25,126 bases of DNA from positions 1 through 25,126 of the forward strand of contig JAVBQA010000052.1 of assembly GCA_031549325.1 (NCBI GenBank), given 5' to 3'. Position numbers and translations under genes: made by a program. Each line of letters opens with the position of its first letter. Positions within the stretch are counted from its first letter, which is position 1. Below are positions 13,414 to 21,997 of this stretch, one piece after another. Below the pieces are notes generated by a model. It was not told the DNA's origin and ran no database searches. It was given only the letters and a program-made list of their open reading frames with translations. Origin of the DNA: JAJDGF01 sp031549325 (GTDB taxonomy: Bacteria; Bacillota; Clostridia; Christensenellales; Aristaeellaceae).

Positions 13414-16400
13414 TTACTTGAAATAGTCCGTCGCGGACTGGAACATCTGACAGTCCTTGTTGCCGTCCACGTTTTTGTAGAGCAGCGGGTCGTTGCGCTC
13501 GGCGTGAGCCATGCGCCCGAACACGCGGCCGTCGGGCGAGGTGACGCCCTCCACCGCGAAGGCGGAACCGTTGGGATTTACCAGGATGTCCATGGACGGG
13601 CGGCCCAGTTCGTCCACGTACTGGGTGGCGATCTGGCCGCGCTGTGCGAGCTGCTCGAACAGCGCTTCGCTGGTCACGAACCTGCCCTCGCCGTGGGAGA
13701 CGGGCGTCAGGTGGATGTCGCCCACGCTGGCGTGCATCAGCCAGGGGGATAGGGTGGAGCCGACACGCGTCCTGACCAGCCGCGACTGGTGGCGGCCGAT
13801 CGTGTTGAACGTCAGCGTCGGGGAGTTTTCGTCGCTCTCCCGGATCTCGCCGTAGGGAACCAGCCCCAGCTTGATAAGCGCCTGGAAGCCGTTGCAGATG
13901 CCGCCGATCAGGCCGTCACGGCGCTGAAGCAGATCCATCAGCCGGTCGGAGACCTTCGGGTTGCGAAGGAACGCGGTGATGAACTTGGCCGAGCCGTCCG
14001 GCTCGTCGCCGCCCGAGAATCCGCCGGGAAGAAACAGGATCTGGCTCTGGGCGATCAGCTGGGCGAAGCGCTCGGCCGATTGCTTCACGCCGTCGGCGCT
14101 CAGGTTTTTGATCACCAGCACCTCGGGGATCGCGCCGACCTTCTCGAAAATGCGCTGGGTGTCGACCTCGCAGTTGGTGCCCGGGAACGCCGGGATCAGC
14201 ACGCGTGGCTTTGCGACCTTGGTCGCGGACGCCGCGCGGGATGCGGGCGCGAAGCTGACGGCGGGCGGGTCGTCCTGGTTGCACGGCGCGTTGGCCGGGA
14301 ACACGCCCTCCAGTCGCGCCTCATAGGCCGCTTCCCATTGTAGCATATCATGAGCGTTTCCGAAAGCGTCGATTGTGTAGTTTTCGGTGGTGTGCCCGAG
14401 CGTCATGCCGGCGCTCTCGTCGGTCAGCTCAAGGATGAACGCGCCGTAGCACGGCTCAAACAGCTGCTCCATGGTGAAAGGCTCGTCCGCAAGCTTGACG
14501 CCCACGGCGTTCCCCAGGCTCATCTTGGCCAGGCCTTCGGCCACGCCGCCCATGCCGGGCGTGTGGCAGGACAGCACCACGCCGGCGCGAATCAGCTGTG
14601 TCACCTGCGCAAACACGGCCTTCAGGTCGCCGGTGCTGGGCAGGCCGTTCTCGTCGTACTCGGGCTTCAGCAGCGCCACACGGCTGCCCACGCGCTTGAA
14701 CTCAGGGGAGATTACGTCAGTCACCGAGCAGGTCGACACCGCAAAGCTGACCAGCGTGGGCGGCACATCCAGATTCTCGAACGAGCCGGACATCGAGTCC
14801 TTGCCGCCGATGGCCGCGACGCTGAGGTTCAGCTGCGCGTCCAGCGCGCCCAGCAGCGCCGACAGCGGCAGCCCCCAGCGTTTCGGATCCCCCTTGGTGC
14901 GCGGGAAGTATTCCTGGAAGGTCAGGTGCGCGTGGTTCAGCCCCGCGCCGCACGCAACCAGCTTGCTCAGCGACTCGACCACCGCCAGGTACGCGCCGCG
15001 GTACGGGTTCTGCTCCGACAGGTACGGATTGAAACCGTAGGCCATCGCCGAGCAGGTATCGGTGCGCCCGTGCAGCACCGGCAGCCGCGCCACCATGGCC
15101 TGCGCGGGCGTCAGCTGGCGGCGGCCGCCAAAGGGCATCAGAACCGAGTTCGCGCCGATGGTGCCGTCGAACCGCTCGCCCAAGCCCCGCTGAGAGCAGC
15201 AGTTCAGGTCGCTCGCCAGGGCAGCCATGCGGGCGTCGAAGTCCATCTGCTTTGCAGAGGCTGGTTTCTTTTCGGCCCGTTTGCCCACCGCGGCGTCCGT
15301 CTTCTTCGGCGCGCCGTTGGAGTTCAGGAACTCCCTGGAGACATCCACGATCGTGGCGTCGTTCCAGCGCATCACCAGCCGCTTTTCCCGCGTCACGACG
15401 GCCACGCGCGTGGCTTCCAGGTTCTCCTCTTCGGCCAGGGCGATGAAGGCGGGAGCATCCTTCGGATCCAGTGCCACGGCCATGCGCTCTTGGGATTCGC
15501 TGATGGCCAGCTCGGTGCCGGACAGCCCCTCATACTTCTTGGGCACGGCGTTCAGGTCGATGGTCAGCCCATCGGCCAACTCGCCGATGGCCACCGACAC
15601 GCCGCCCGCGCCAAAGTCGTTGCAACGCTTGATGAGGCGGGTGGCCTCGGGATTTCTGAACAGCCGCTGCAGCTTTCGCTCTTCCGGCGCGTTGCCCTTC
15701 TGCACCTCTGCGCCGCAGGTTTCCAGCGAGCTCGCGTCGTGGGATTTGGACGAGCCTGTCGCGCCGCCGCAGCCGTCGCGTCCGGTGCGCCCGCCCAGCA
15801 GCACGATCACATCGCCCGGGGCCGGCTCCTCGCGCCGCACGTTGCCCGCCGGGGCCGCGCCGATCACCGCGCCGATCTCCATGCGCTTGGCGGCGTAGCC
15901 CGGGTGGTACAGCTCGTTTACGATGCCGGTCGCCAGGCCGATCTGGTTGCCGTAGGCGCTGTAGCCCGCGGCGGCGGTGGTCACCAGCTTGCGCTGGGGC
16001 AGCTTGCCCGGGATGGTGTCCTTGAGGGGAACCGTCGGATCGGAAGCGCCGGTCACGCGCATCGCCTGATACACATAGCTGCGCCCGGACAGCGGGTCGC
16101 GGATCGCGCCGCCGATGCAGGTGGCCGCGCCGCCGAACGGCTCGATCTCGGTGGGGTGATTGTGGGTCTCGTTCTTGAACAGGATCAGCCAGGGTTCGGG
16201 CGTTCCGTCCACGTCCACATCCACCCTGATGGTGCAAGCGTTGATCTCGTCGGATTCATCCAGATCCGGCAGCTGGCCCTTGCCTTTCAAATAGCGCGCG
16301 CCGATGGTGGCGATGTCCATCAGCGTGACGGGCTTGCCGTTGCGGCCGAGCTCCCTGCGGATGGAGAGATACCGCTCGAACGCCTGCTTCACCACGGCGT

Positions 16401-17112
16401 CCTCGAACTCGACGTTTCCGAGCTCGGTCAGGAAAGTGGTGTGGCGGCAGTGATCCGACCAGTAGGTGTCGATCATGCGGATCTCGGTCAGCGTGGGATC
16501 GCGATGCTCGGACAGGAAATAGCCCTGGCAGAACCTTATGTCGGCCAGGTCCATCGCCAGCGAATACTTCCCGATGAATGAGGCCAGGCCCGCCTCGTCG
16601 AGGCCGACGAAGCCCTTCAGCGTCTCCACTTGGGTCGGGATGTCATAGGGGATGTCCAGCGTCTTTGCCTCTTCTAGTGAGGCTTCCCGACTCTCCACCG
16701 GGTTGATGACATATTTCTTGATCTGCGCGATCTGGTCCGGCGTCCAATCTCCGGAAAGCAAGAACACCCGCGCGGTAGCCACCTTCGGTCGCTCGCACTC
16801 GAACGCCAGCTGCATGCACTGGGCGGCCGAATCCGCGCGCTGGTCGAACTGGCCGGGCAAGTATTCGGTGGCGAAAATGTGGCCCTTGAAGGGGGGGAGC
16901 TCCTCATATACAACGTCCAGCTGCGGCTCGGAAAAAATGGTCCGCACCGCGCTTTCGAAGTGTTCCCTGCTCGCGCCCTGCACATCGTAGCGGTTCAGCA
17001 GGCGCAGCTCCGCGAGGCCCGAAATGCCCAGGAACGACTGGACGTCCTTCTTCAGCGACTCGGCCTCCAGCCGGAAGCCAGGGCGCTTCTCCACGTAGAT
17101 TCGATTCACCAT
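13414..17112 (-). CDS. purL: Phosphoribosylformylglycinamidine synthase, one-piece form
   Basis: Product of 1232 residues: the large PurL with N-terminal PurS-like region, two synthase halves and a C-terminal glutaminase, so separate purS and purQ genes are not needed. It converts FGAR, glutamine and ATP to FGAM. Visible landmarks are 'SDHCRHTTF', 'ETHNHPTEIEPFGGAAT', 'GGRTGRDGCGGATGSS' and the glutaminase from about 968 with nucleophile Cys near 1073 in 'GGICNGFQ' and 'SHGEGRF' carrying the His. A Lys/Ala-rich linker ('GKRAEKKPASAKQ') joins the halves. AAGGAG lies 10 nt before the ATG at 17112, the base but one after the purD stop. The ATG at 17121 overlaps purD and is too close to the ribosome site. 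Confidence 0.96.
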   Translation of the reverse strand: MVNRIYVEKRPGFRLEAESLKKDVQSFLGISGLAELRLLNRYDVQGASREHFESAVRTIFSEPQLDVVYEELPPFKGHIFATEYLPGQFDQRADSAAQCMQLAFECERPKVATARVFLLSGDWTPDQIAQIKKYVINPVESREASLEEAKTLDIPYDIPTQVETLKGFVGLDEAGLASFIGKYSLAMDLADIRFCQGYFLSEHRDPTLTEIRMIDTYWSDHCRHTTFLTELGNVEFEDAVVKQAFERYLSIRRELGRNGKPVTLMDIATIGARYLKGKGQLPDLDESDEINACTIRVDVDVDGTPEPWLILFKNETHNHPTEIEPFGGAATCIGGAIRDPLSGRSYVYQAMRVTGASDPTVPLKDTIPGKLPQRKLVTTAAAGYSAYGNQIGLATGIVNELYHPGYAAKRMEIGAVIGAAPAGNVRREEPAPGDVIVLLGGRTGRDGCGGATGSSKSHDASSLETCGAEVQKGNAPEERKLQRLFRNPEATRLIKRCNDFGAGGVSVAIGELADGLTIDLNAVPKKYEGLSGTELAISESQERMAVALDPKDAPAFIALAEEENLEATRVAVVTREKRLVMRWNDATIVDVSREFLNSNGAPKKTDAAVGKRAEKKPASAKQMDFDARMAALASDLNCCSQRGLGERFDGTIGANSVLMPFGGRRQLTPAQAMVARLPVLHGRTDTCSAMAYGFNPYLSEQNPYRGAYLAVVESLSKLVACGAGLNHAHLTFQEYFPRTKGDPKRWGLPLSALLGALDAQLNLSVAAIGGKDSMSGSFENLDVPPTLVSFAVSTCSVTDVISPEFKRVGSRVALLKPEYDENGLPSTGDLKAVFAQVTQLIRAGVVLSCHTPGMGGVAEGLAKMSLGNAVGVKLADEPFTMEQLFEPCYGAFILELTDESAGMTLGHTTENYTIDAFGNAHDMLQWEAAYEARLEGVFPANAPCNQDDPPAVSFAPASRAASATKVAKPRVLIPAFPGTNCEVDTQRIFEKVGAIPEVLVIKNLSADGVKQSAERFAQLIAQSQILFLPGGFSGGDEPDGSAKFITAFLRNPKVSDRLMDLLQRRDGLIGGICNGFQALIKLGLVPYGEIRESDENSPTLTFNTIGRHQSRLVRTRVGSTLSPWLMHASVGDIHLTPVSHGEGRFVTSEALFEQLAQRGQIATQYVDELGRPSMDILVNPNGSAFAVEGVTSPDGRVFGRMAHAERNDPLLYKNVDGNKDCQMFQSATDYFK

Positions 17113-17113
17113 A

Positions 17114-18388
17114 TCAGCCATTCTCCTTCAATGCGGCCAGCGCGCGCTGCCCGATGTCGCTTCTCATATAAGCGCCCTCAAACCGAACCTCCCGGGCGGC
17201 CTGAGTGGCCCTGATGATGGCGCTGTGCAGATCCGGCGCGGTGGCCGACGCGCCGATGACGCGCCCGCCGCTGGTGACCAGCTGGCCGTCATCCAGTTTC
17301 GTGCCGCTGTGGTACAGCGTGGCGCCGCGGGTGTTGCCCAAGCGGATCGGGCAGCCCTTCTGGTAGGCCTCCGGGTAGCCGCCCGAGACCACCATCACGC
17401 AGCAGGCGGCCTCATCCTTCCATTCCACGGGAACCTTGCTCAGTTCCTGTTTCTCCACGGCCATCAGGATGTCCAGCAGATCGGTTTTTAAAAGCGGCAG
17501 CACCACCTGCGTCTCCGGGTCGCCAAAGCGGCAGTTGTACTCGATGACCTTGGGGCCGTCTTCTGTCAGCATCAGCCCGAAGAACAGGCAACCCTTGAAT
17601 GTGCGCCCAAGGCTGTTCATGGCGCGCATGGTGGGCAGGAAGATCTCGTCCATGCAGCGCTGGGCGATGGCCTCGGTGTAATACGGATTGGGCGCGATGG
17701 CGCCCATGCCGCCGGTGTTCAGCCCCCTGTCGCCGTCCAGCGCCCGTTTGTGGTCCATCGCGGACACCATGGGCACCATGCTGATGCCGTCGGTGAAGCA
17801 CAGCACCGAAACCTCCGGCCCGGTCAGGAATTCCTCCACCACGATGCGCTTGCCGCTGTCGCCAAACTGCCTGTCCAGCAGGATGGCGCGCGCCGCCGCC
17901 AGCCCTTCCTCCCGGGTGTGGCAGATCAGAACGCCCTTGCCCAGCGCCAGTCCGTCGGCCTTGACGACCAGCGGATACTTGCACTTGGACAGGTACTTCA
18001 TGGCGGAATCGCAGGAAAGAAAGGTCCTGTATTCAGCGGTGGGAATGCTGTGCTTTTTCATCAGGTTCTTGGCATAGACCTTGCTGCCCTCCAGAATCGC
18101 CGCCTTCTTGCTGGGGCCAAAACAGGCGATGCCCGCGCTGTGCAGCGCGTCCACCATGCCGAGCACCAGCGGGTCGTCCGGCGCGACGACGGCGAAATCG
18201 ATGTGGTTGGCCTGGGCGAACTCCACAACACCGCGGATGTCCGTGGGCGCGATGTTTACGCAGATGGCGTCTTCCTCAATGCCGCCGTTGCCGGGCAGCG
18301 CGTAGATGTGCTGGGCGGCCGGGTTCTCGCGGAGCTTCCTGATGATGGCGTGCTCGCGTCCGCCACCGCCGATGACCATGATGTTCAT
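17114..18388 (-). CDS. purD: Phosphoribosylamine-glycine ligase (GAR synthetase)
   Basis: Product of 424 residues, normal length. It joins phosphoribosylamine and glycine with ATP to give GAR. The start 'MVIGGGGREHAI' is the N-terminal nucleotide-like fold of PurD. ATP-grasp features follow: 'PLVVKADGLALGKGV', 'VVEEFLTGPEVSVLCF', 'NTGGMGAIAPNP' and 'EYNCRFGDPETQ' with the Mg ligands. AAGGGG lies 7 nt before the ATG, directly after the purH stop. The stop is immediately followed by the purL start, so translation is probably coupled. Confidence 0.96.
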   Translation of the reverse strand: MNIMVIGGGGREHAIIRKLRENPAAQHIYALPGNGGIEEDAICVNIAPTDIRGVVEFAQANHIDFAVVAPDDPLVLGMVDALHSAGIACFGPSKKAAILEGSKVYAKNLMKKHSIPTAEYRTFLSCDSAMKYLSKCKYPLVVKADGLALGKGVLICHTREEGLAAARAILLDRQFGDSGKRIVVEEFLTGPEVSVLCFTDGISMVPMVSAMDHKRALDGDRGLNTGGMGAIAPNPYYTEAIAQRCMDEIFLPTMRAMNSLGRTFKGCLFFGLMLTEDGPKVIEYNCRFGDPETQVVLPLLKTDLLDILMAVEKQELSKVPVEWKDEAACCVMVVSGGYPEAYQKGCPIRLGNTRGATLYHSGTKLDDGQLVTSGGRVIGASATAPDLHSAIIRATQAAREVRFEGAYMRSDIGQRALAALKENG

Positions 18389-18400
18389 GTCATTACCCCT

Positions 18401-19576
18401 TTAGTGGTGGAATAGCCGGATGCCGGTGAAGCACATCACCATGTTGTATTTGTCGCAAACCGAGATCACGTTGTCGTCGCGGATGGAGCCGCCCGGCTGC
18501 GCGAGGTAGGAAACGCCGCTCTTGCGCGCGCGCTCGATGTTGTCGCCGAAGGGGAAGAACGCGTCGCTGCCCAGGGACACGCCGCTGAGCTTGCGGATCC
18601 AGTCCTTTTTCTCGGCGGGCGTCAGTTCCTCTGGGCGCTCGGCAAAGAAATCCCGCCAGCAAGCGTCATCCAGCACGTCGCCGCACTCGTCGGAGATATA
18701 CACGTCGATCGTGTTGTCGCGCTCGGGGCGGCCCAGGCCCTCCCGGAATTTCAGCGCCATGACCTTGGGATGCTGGCGCAGCCACCAGGTGTCGGCCTTG
18801 CTGCCCGCCAGCCGCGTGCAGTGGATTCTCGACTGCTGGCCCGCGCCCACACCGATGGTCTGGCCATCCAGCGCGTAGCACACCGAGTTGGACTGGGTGT
18901 ACTTCAGCGTGATCAGCGACAGCAGCAGGTCGTTCAGCGCGGATTCGGGCAGGTGCTTGTTCTGTGTGGGGATGTCCCGCAGCATGTCCTTGGTGATTGA
19001 GAGCGCGTTTCTGCCCTGCTCGAAGGTCACGCCGTAGCACATCTTGCGCTCCAGCTGCGGCGGCGCGTAGCGCGGGTCAATCTGCACCACGTTGTAAGCG
19101 CCCTTGCGCTTGTTCTTCAGGATCTCGAGCGCTTCCGGTTCGTAGCCGGGCGCGATCACGCCGTCCGACACCTCGCGGGAGATCAGCTTGGCGGTCGCCA
19201 GGTCGCACGTGTCGCTCAGGGCGATGTAGTCGCCGAAGGAACACATGCGGTCGGCGCCGCGCGCGCGGGCGTAGGCTGAGGCGAGAGGGGAGAGGGCGTC
19301 CGTCTCGGGCACGAAGTAGATCTTGCGCAGGGTTTCCGTCAACGGCACGCCCAGGCCCACGCCCGCCGGGGAGACGTGCTTGAACGACGCGGCGGCGGGC
19401 AGGCCGGTGGCCGCCCTGAGCTCGCTCACCAGCTGGTAGCCGTTCAGCGCATCCAGAAAATTGATGTAGCCGGGTTTGCCGGACAGCACGGTCAGCGGCA
19501 TGTCGCCATGGTCCACGAAGATGCGCGCCGGCTTTTGGTTCGGGTTGCAGCCGTACTTCAGCTCGATTTCGTGCAT
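18401..19576 (-). CDS. purH: AICAR transformylase, stand-alone form of PurH
   Basis: Product of 391 residues, against about 510-530 for the usual bifunctional PurH. The N-terminal MGS-like IMP cyclohydrolase domain is absent; the protein starts directly with the transformylase part ('YGCNPNQKPARIF'). The catalytic Lys-His pair is K66-H67 in 'SFKHVSPAGVG', and 'TQSNSVCYALDGQTIGVGAGQ' (in two parts) and 'SLGSDAFFPFGDNIE' are intact. It transfers the formyl group of 10-formyl-THF to AICAR to give FAICAR; the next step must be done by the purO-like neighbour. AGGAGG lies just upstream of the ATG. Complete, not truncated, since both ends match the single-domain family. Confidence 0.92.
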   Translation of the reverse strand: MHEIELKYGCNPNQKPARIFVDHGDMPLTVLSGKPGYINFLDALNGYQLVSELRAATGLPAAASFKHVSPAGVGLGVPLTETLRKIYFVPETDALSPLASAYARARGADRMCSFGDYIALSDTCDLATAKLISREVSDGVIAPGYEPEALEILKNKRKGAYNVVQIDPRYAPPQLERKMCYGVTFEQGRNALSITKDMLRDIPTQNKHLPESALNDLLLSLITLKYTQSNSVCYALDGQTIGVGAGQQSRIHCTRLAGSKADTWWLRQHPKVMALKFREGLGRPERDNTIDVYISDECGDVLDDACWRDFFAERPEELTPAEKKDWIRKLSGVSLGSDAFFPFGDNIERARKSGVSYLAQPGGSIRDDNVISVCDKYNMVMCFTGIRLFHH

Positions 19577-19612
19577 GATGATCCTCCTGATGGTTACTTT
19601 GCCTGTAAGCGG

Positions 19613-19631
19613 CGGGCGCGCCGTGCGCCCG
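19613..19631 (-). other. Intercistronic hairpin between the purO-like gene and purH
   Basis: CGGGCGC (19613-19619) and GCGCCCG (19625-19631) form a perfect 7-bp GC stem with a 5-nt loop in a 60-nt gap, the largest inside the operon. No U-tract follows, so partial attenuation, processing or mRNA stabilisation is more likely than full termination. Confidence 0.4.
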
Positions 19632-19636
19632 CGCGC

Positions 19637-20347
19637 TTATTGATTCTTATTGATCATGCGCGTTTCGGTCTCGCCTGTGGACAAATCGAGGGTGCGCACG
19701 AACAAGCTCACCTTGTTGTCCTCATTCAGGTTGCCCCAAATCGCGCTTGTCATCTCGTCGATGCTGCCCTCGATCCTGACTTTCTCCGGTTCGCCCTCAA
19801 ACGACGGGATCGGATCGCCGTCGCATGCATAGGTGTGGATGAAGTGGCCGACGCCCCGCTGGGGCTGGGCGTAGTCATAGAAAAAGCGCTCACAGCCATT
19901 TGGGTCGCCGCCGGCGCTCTTCAGGATGGACAGCTGATAGCACAGGGAGCCATTGTCCGCCTTCACCACGGCGCTGATGCGCGGGGTGTAGTTGGGCGCG
20001 TCCGGCTCAAACTCGCGGGTGTGCAGCGCGTCGTTCGGCCCCTTGCCCTCGGCCATGGCTTCGTAGATGGTGTCGGTTTGGTCGCCGTTGGTGACGATGG
20101 TCGTGTCCCCGAGCACGCGCACCGGCGCGTAGATCACCAGGGAGGGGTCGGACATCTTGCCCGGATCAAACGCTTGGGTGCGGATGCCATCGCCGTCGGC
20201 GACGAACACGCGGTTGCGGCTGTTGACGCTCCTGCCCATGATGAAATACGCCATGACGGCCCTGCCGCCATCCGCATCCAGCCCGATCAGGATGCCCCGC
20301 CCGGGATAGCTGGTTGCGCCCACGGCTTGGGCGATGCTCATGCTCAT
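19637..20347 (-). CDS. purO: IMP cyclohydrolase, archaeal PurO-like family
   Basis: Product of 236 residues. It belongs to the IMP_cyclohyd family (PF07826) first known from archaeal PurO: 'YPGRGILIGLD', 'AVMAYFIMGRSVNSRNRVF', 'YAPVRVLGDTTIVTNGDQTDTI' (read in parts) and 'PNYTPRISA' are its conserved segments. It closes FAICAR to IMP, the last step of the pathway, replacing the domain missing from the purH product next door. The ATG at 20347 follows AAAGGAG at 8 nt and overlaps the purN stop as ATGA, a sign of translational coupling. An in-frame ATG at 20341 is less well placed. The symbol follows the archaeal name; bacterial members are often annotated only as IMP cyclohydrolase. Confidence 0.9.
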   Translation of the reverse strand: MSMSIAQAVGATSYPGRGILIGLDADGGRAVMAYFIMGRSVNSRNRVFVADGDGIRTQAFDPGKMSDPSLVIYAPVRVLGDTTIVTNGDQTDTIYEAMAEGKGPNDALHTREFEPDAPNYTPRISAVVKADNGSLCYQLSILKSAGGDPNGCERFFYDYAQPQRGVGHFIHTYACDGDPIPSFEGEPEKVRIEGSIDEMTSAIWGNLNEDNKVSLFVRTLDLSTGETETRMINKNQ

Positions 20348-20964
20348 GCGTTTCGCTCCTTTGTGATTTGCTCGCACAGTTGTTGCACGGCTTTGGGGAG
20401 CAGCCGCCACTCGGCCTGCTCCATCACCCGCCGCTGCAGTGTCTCGGGGGTGTCCCCCTTGCGGACGGCGACGGCCTTTTGCAGCAGGATGCGCCCGCCG
20501 TCCGGGATCTCGTTGACCAGGTGCACCGTGGCGCCGGTCAGCTTCACGCCGCACGCAAGGGCCGCCTCGTGCACCTTCAATCCATAAAACCCCTTGCCGC
20601 AGAACGACGGGATCAGCGACGGGTGCACATTCACGATGCGCTCCGGGTACGCCCGGATGAACTCGGCGCTGAGGATGGCCAGAAAGCCCGCCAGCACGAT
20701 CAGGTCGATCTTGCGCTTGCGCAGCGCCTTGAGCAGCGCCTGCTCAAAATCCTGCCGGGAAGCGCCCTTGGGACGCACGATGGTCAGCGCCTCGACGCCC
20801 GCTTCGCGCGCGCGGGTCAGCGCGTAAGCGCCTTCGCGGTTGCTGATGACGAGCGCGATCTCGCCCGCGCTCAGCACGCCCGCCTTTTGCGCGTCGATCA
20901 GCGCCTGCAGGTTTGTGCCGCCGCCGGACACCAGCACGGCGATCCTGGGCTTCGGGTTTAGCAT
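20344..20964 (-). CDS. purN: Phosphoribosylglycinamide formyltransferase
   Basis: Product of 206 residues, normal length. It formylates GAR with 10-formyl-THF. The N-terminal phosphate loop 'VLVSGGGTNLQAL' is intact, and the catalytic residues Asn112 and His114 in 'IVNVHPSLIPSF' and Asp155 in 'IPDGG' are present. The segment 'CGKGFYGLKVHEAAL' is the variant common in clostridial PurN. It overlaps purM by 7 nt and ends inside the start codon of the purO-like gene. Confidence 0.95.
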   Translation of the reverse strand: MLNPKPRIAVLVSGGGTNLQALIDAQKAGVLSAGEIALVISNREGAYALTRAREAGVEALTIVRPKGASRQDFEQALLKALRKRKIDLIVLAGFLAILSAEFIRAYPERIVNVHPSLIPSFCGKGFYGLKVHEAALACGVKLTGATVHLVNEIPDGGRILLQKAVAVRKGDTPETLQRRVMEQAEWRLLPKAVQQLCEQITKERNA

Positions 20965-21992
20965 AGCACGAGCCCCTCGTCAGACGGGATCAGCTCCCCG
21001 ATCACGTAGGCCTGCTCGCCGCTTGCCCTGAGCGACGCCAGCGCCTTGTCGGCCTCGTCTTTCGCCACCACGACGCTCATGCCCACGCCCATGTTGAACG
21101 TGTTGAACATGTCGCGCTCTGGAATCCCGCCCGCCTTTTGGACCAGCTCGAAGATGGCCGGGGTTTGGACGGCGGCCCTGTCGATCCTGGCGCTGAGGCC
21201 GGGCTTGAGGCTGCGCGGGATGTTCTCATAAAACCCGCCGCCGGTGATGTGGGACACGCCCTTCACGGTCACCGCCTCGGCCAGCTGAAGCACGGGCTTC
21301 ACGTAGATCTTGGTGGGGGTGAGCAGCGCTTCGCCCAGGCTCATGGACAGCTCGGCCACGTAGCGGTGCAGGCTGGCTTCGTCCATGGGCAGCGCCTTGC
21401 GCACCAGCGAGAAGCCGTTGCTGTGCACGCCCGACGACGGCAGCGCGATCACCACGTCGCCCGCCATCATGCGCTGGTTGTCGAGGATCTTTGATTTGTC
21501 CACCGCGCCCACGGTAAACCCGGCCAGATCGTATTCATCCGCCGGATAAAACCCGGGCATCTCGGCGCTCTCGCCGCCGATCAGCGCGCAGCCCGCCTGC
21601 ACGCAGCCCTCGGCCACGCCTGCGACCACGGCCGCCACGCGCTCGGGCACGTTCCTGCCCATGGCGATGTAATCCAGGAAGAACAGCGGCTTCGCGCCGG
21701 CGCACACCACGTCGTTCACGCACATCGCCACGCAGTCGATGCCGACGGTGTCATGCTTGTCCATCAGAAACGCGATCTTGAGCTTGGTGCCGACGCCGTC
21801 TGTGCCCGAGACCAGCACGGGGCGGGTCATGCCCGTCAGATCCAGCTCGAACAGCCCGCCAAAACCGCCCAGGCCCGAGACCACGCCCGGAATCATGGTG
21901 CGCTGCACGTGCGCCTTCATCAGCTCCACGGCCCGATAGCCTGCGGTGATGTCCACACCCGCCTGCCGGTAGCTCTCGGAAAAGCTCTTCAT
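20958..21992 (-). CDS. purM: Phosphoribosylformylglycinamidine cyclo-ligase (AIR synthetase)
   Basis: Product of 344 residues. It closes FGAM to AIR with ATP. The family signatures 'VSGTDGVGTKLKIAF', 'AMCVNDVVCAGAKPLFFLDY', 'GGESAEMPGFY' and 'HITGGGFYENIPR' are intact. The ATG at 21992 is preceded by GGAGG at 10 nt. A TTG at 22001 begins almost on that box and overlaps the purF stop, so it is rejected. The 3' end overlaps purN by 7 nt. Confidence 0.95.
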   Translation of the reverse strand: MKSFSESYRQAGVDITAGYRAVELMKAHVQRTMIPGVVSGLGGFGGLFELDLTGMTRPVLVSGTDGVGTKLKIAFLMDKHDTVGIDCVAMCVNDVVCAGAKPLFFLDYIAMGRNVPERVAAVVAGVAEGCVQAGCALIGGESAEMPGFYPADEYDLAGFTVGAVDKSKILDNQRMMAGDVVIALPSSGVHSNGFSLVRKALPMDEASLHRYVAELSMSLGEALLTPTKIYVKPVLQLAEAVTVKGVSHITGGGFYENIPRSLKPGLSARIDRAAVQTPAIFELVQKAGGIPERDMFNTFNMGVGMSVVVAKDEADKALASLRASGEQAYVIGELIPSDEGLVLC

Positions 21993-21997
21993 GGGCG

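Noticed and set aside
14350..16581. A 743-codon open frame on the plus strand opposite purL
   Set aside because: It is antisense to a fully conserved purL, lacks a ribosome site, and its His/Arg/Ala/Gln-rich composition is that of a GC-rich shadow frame.
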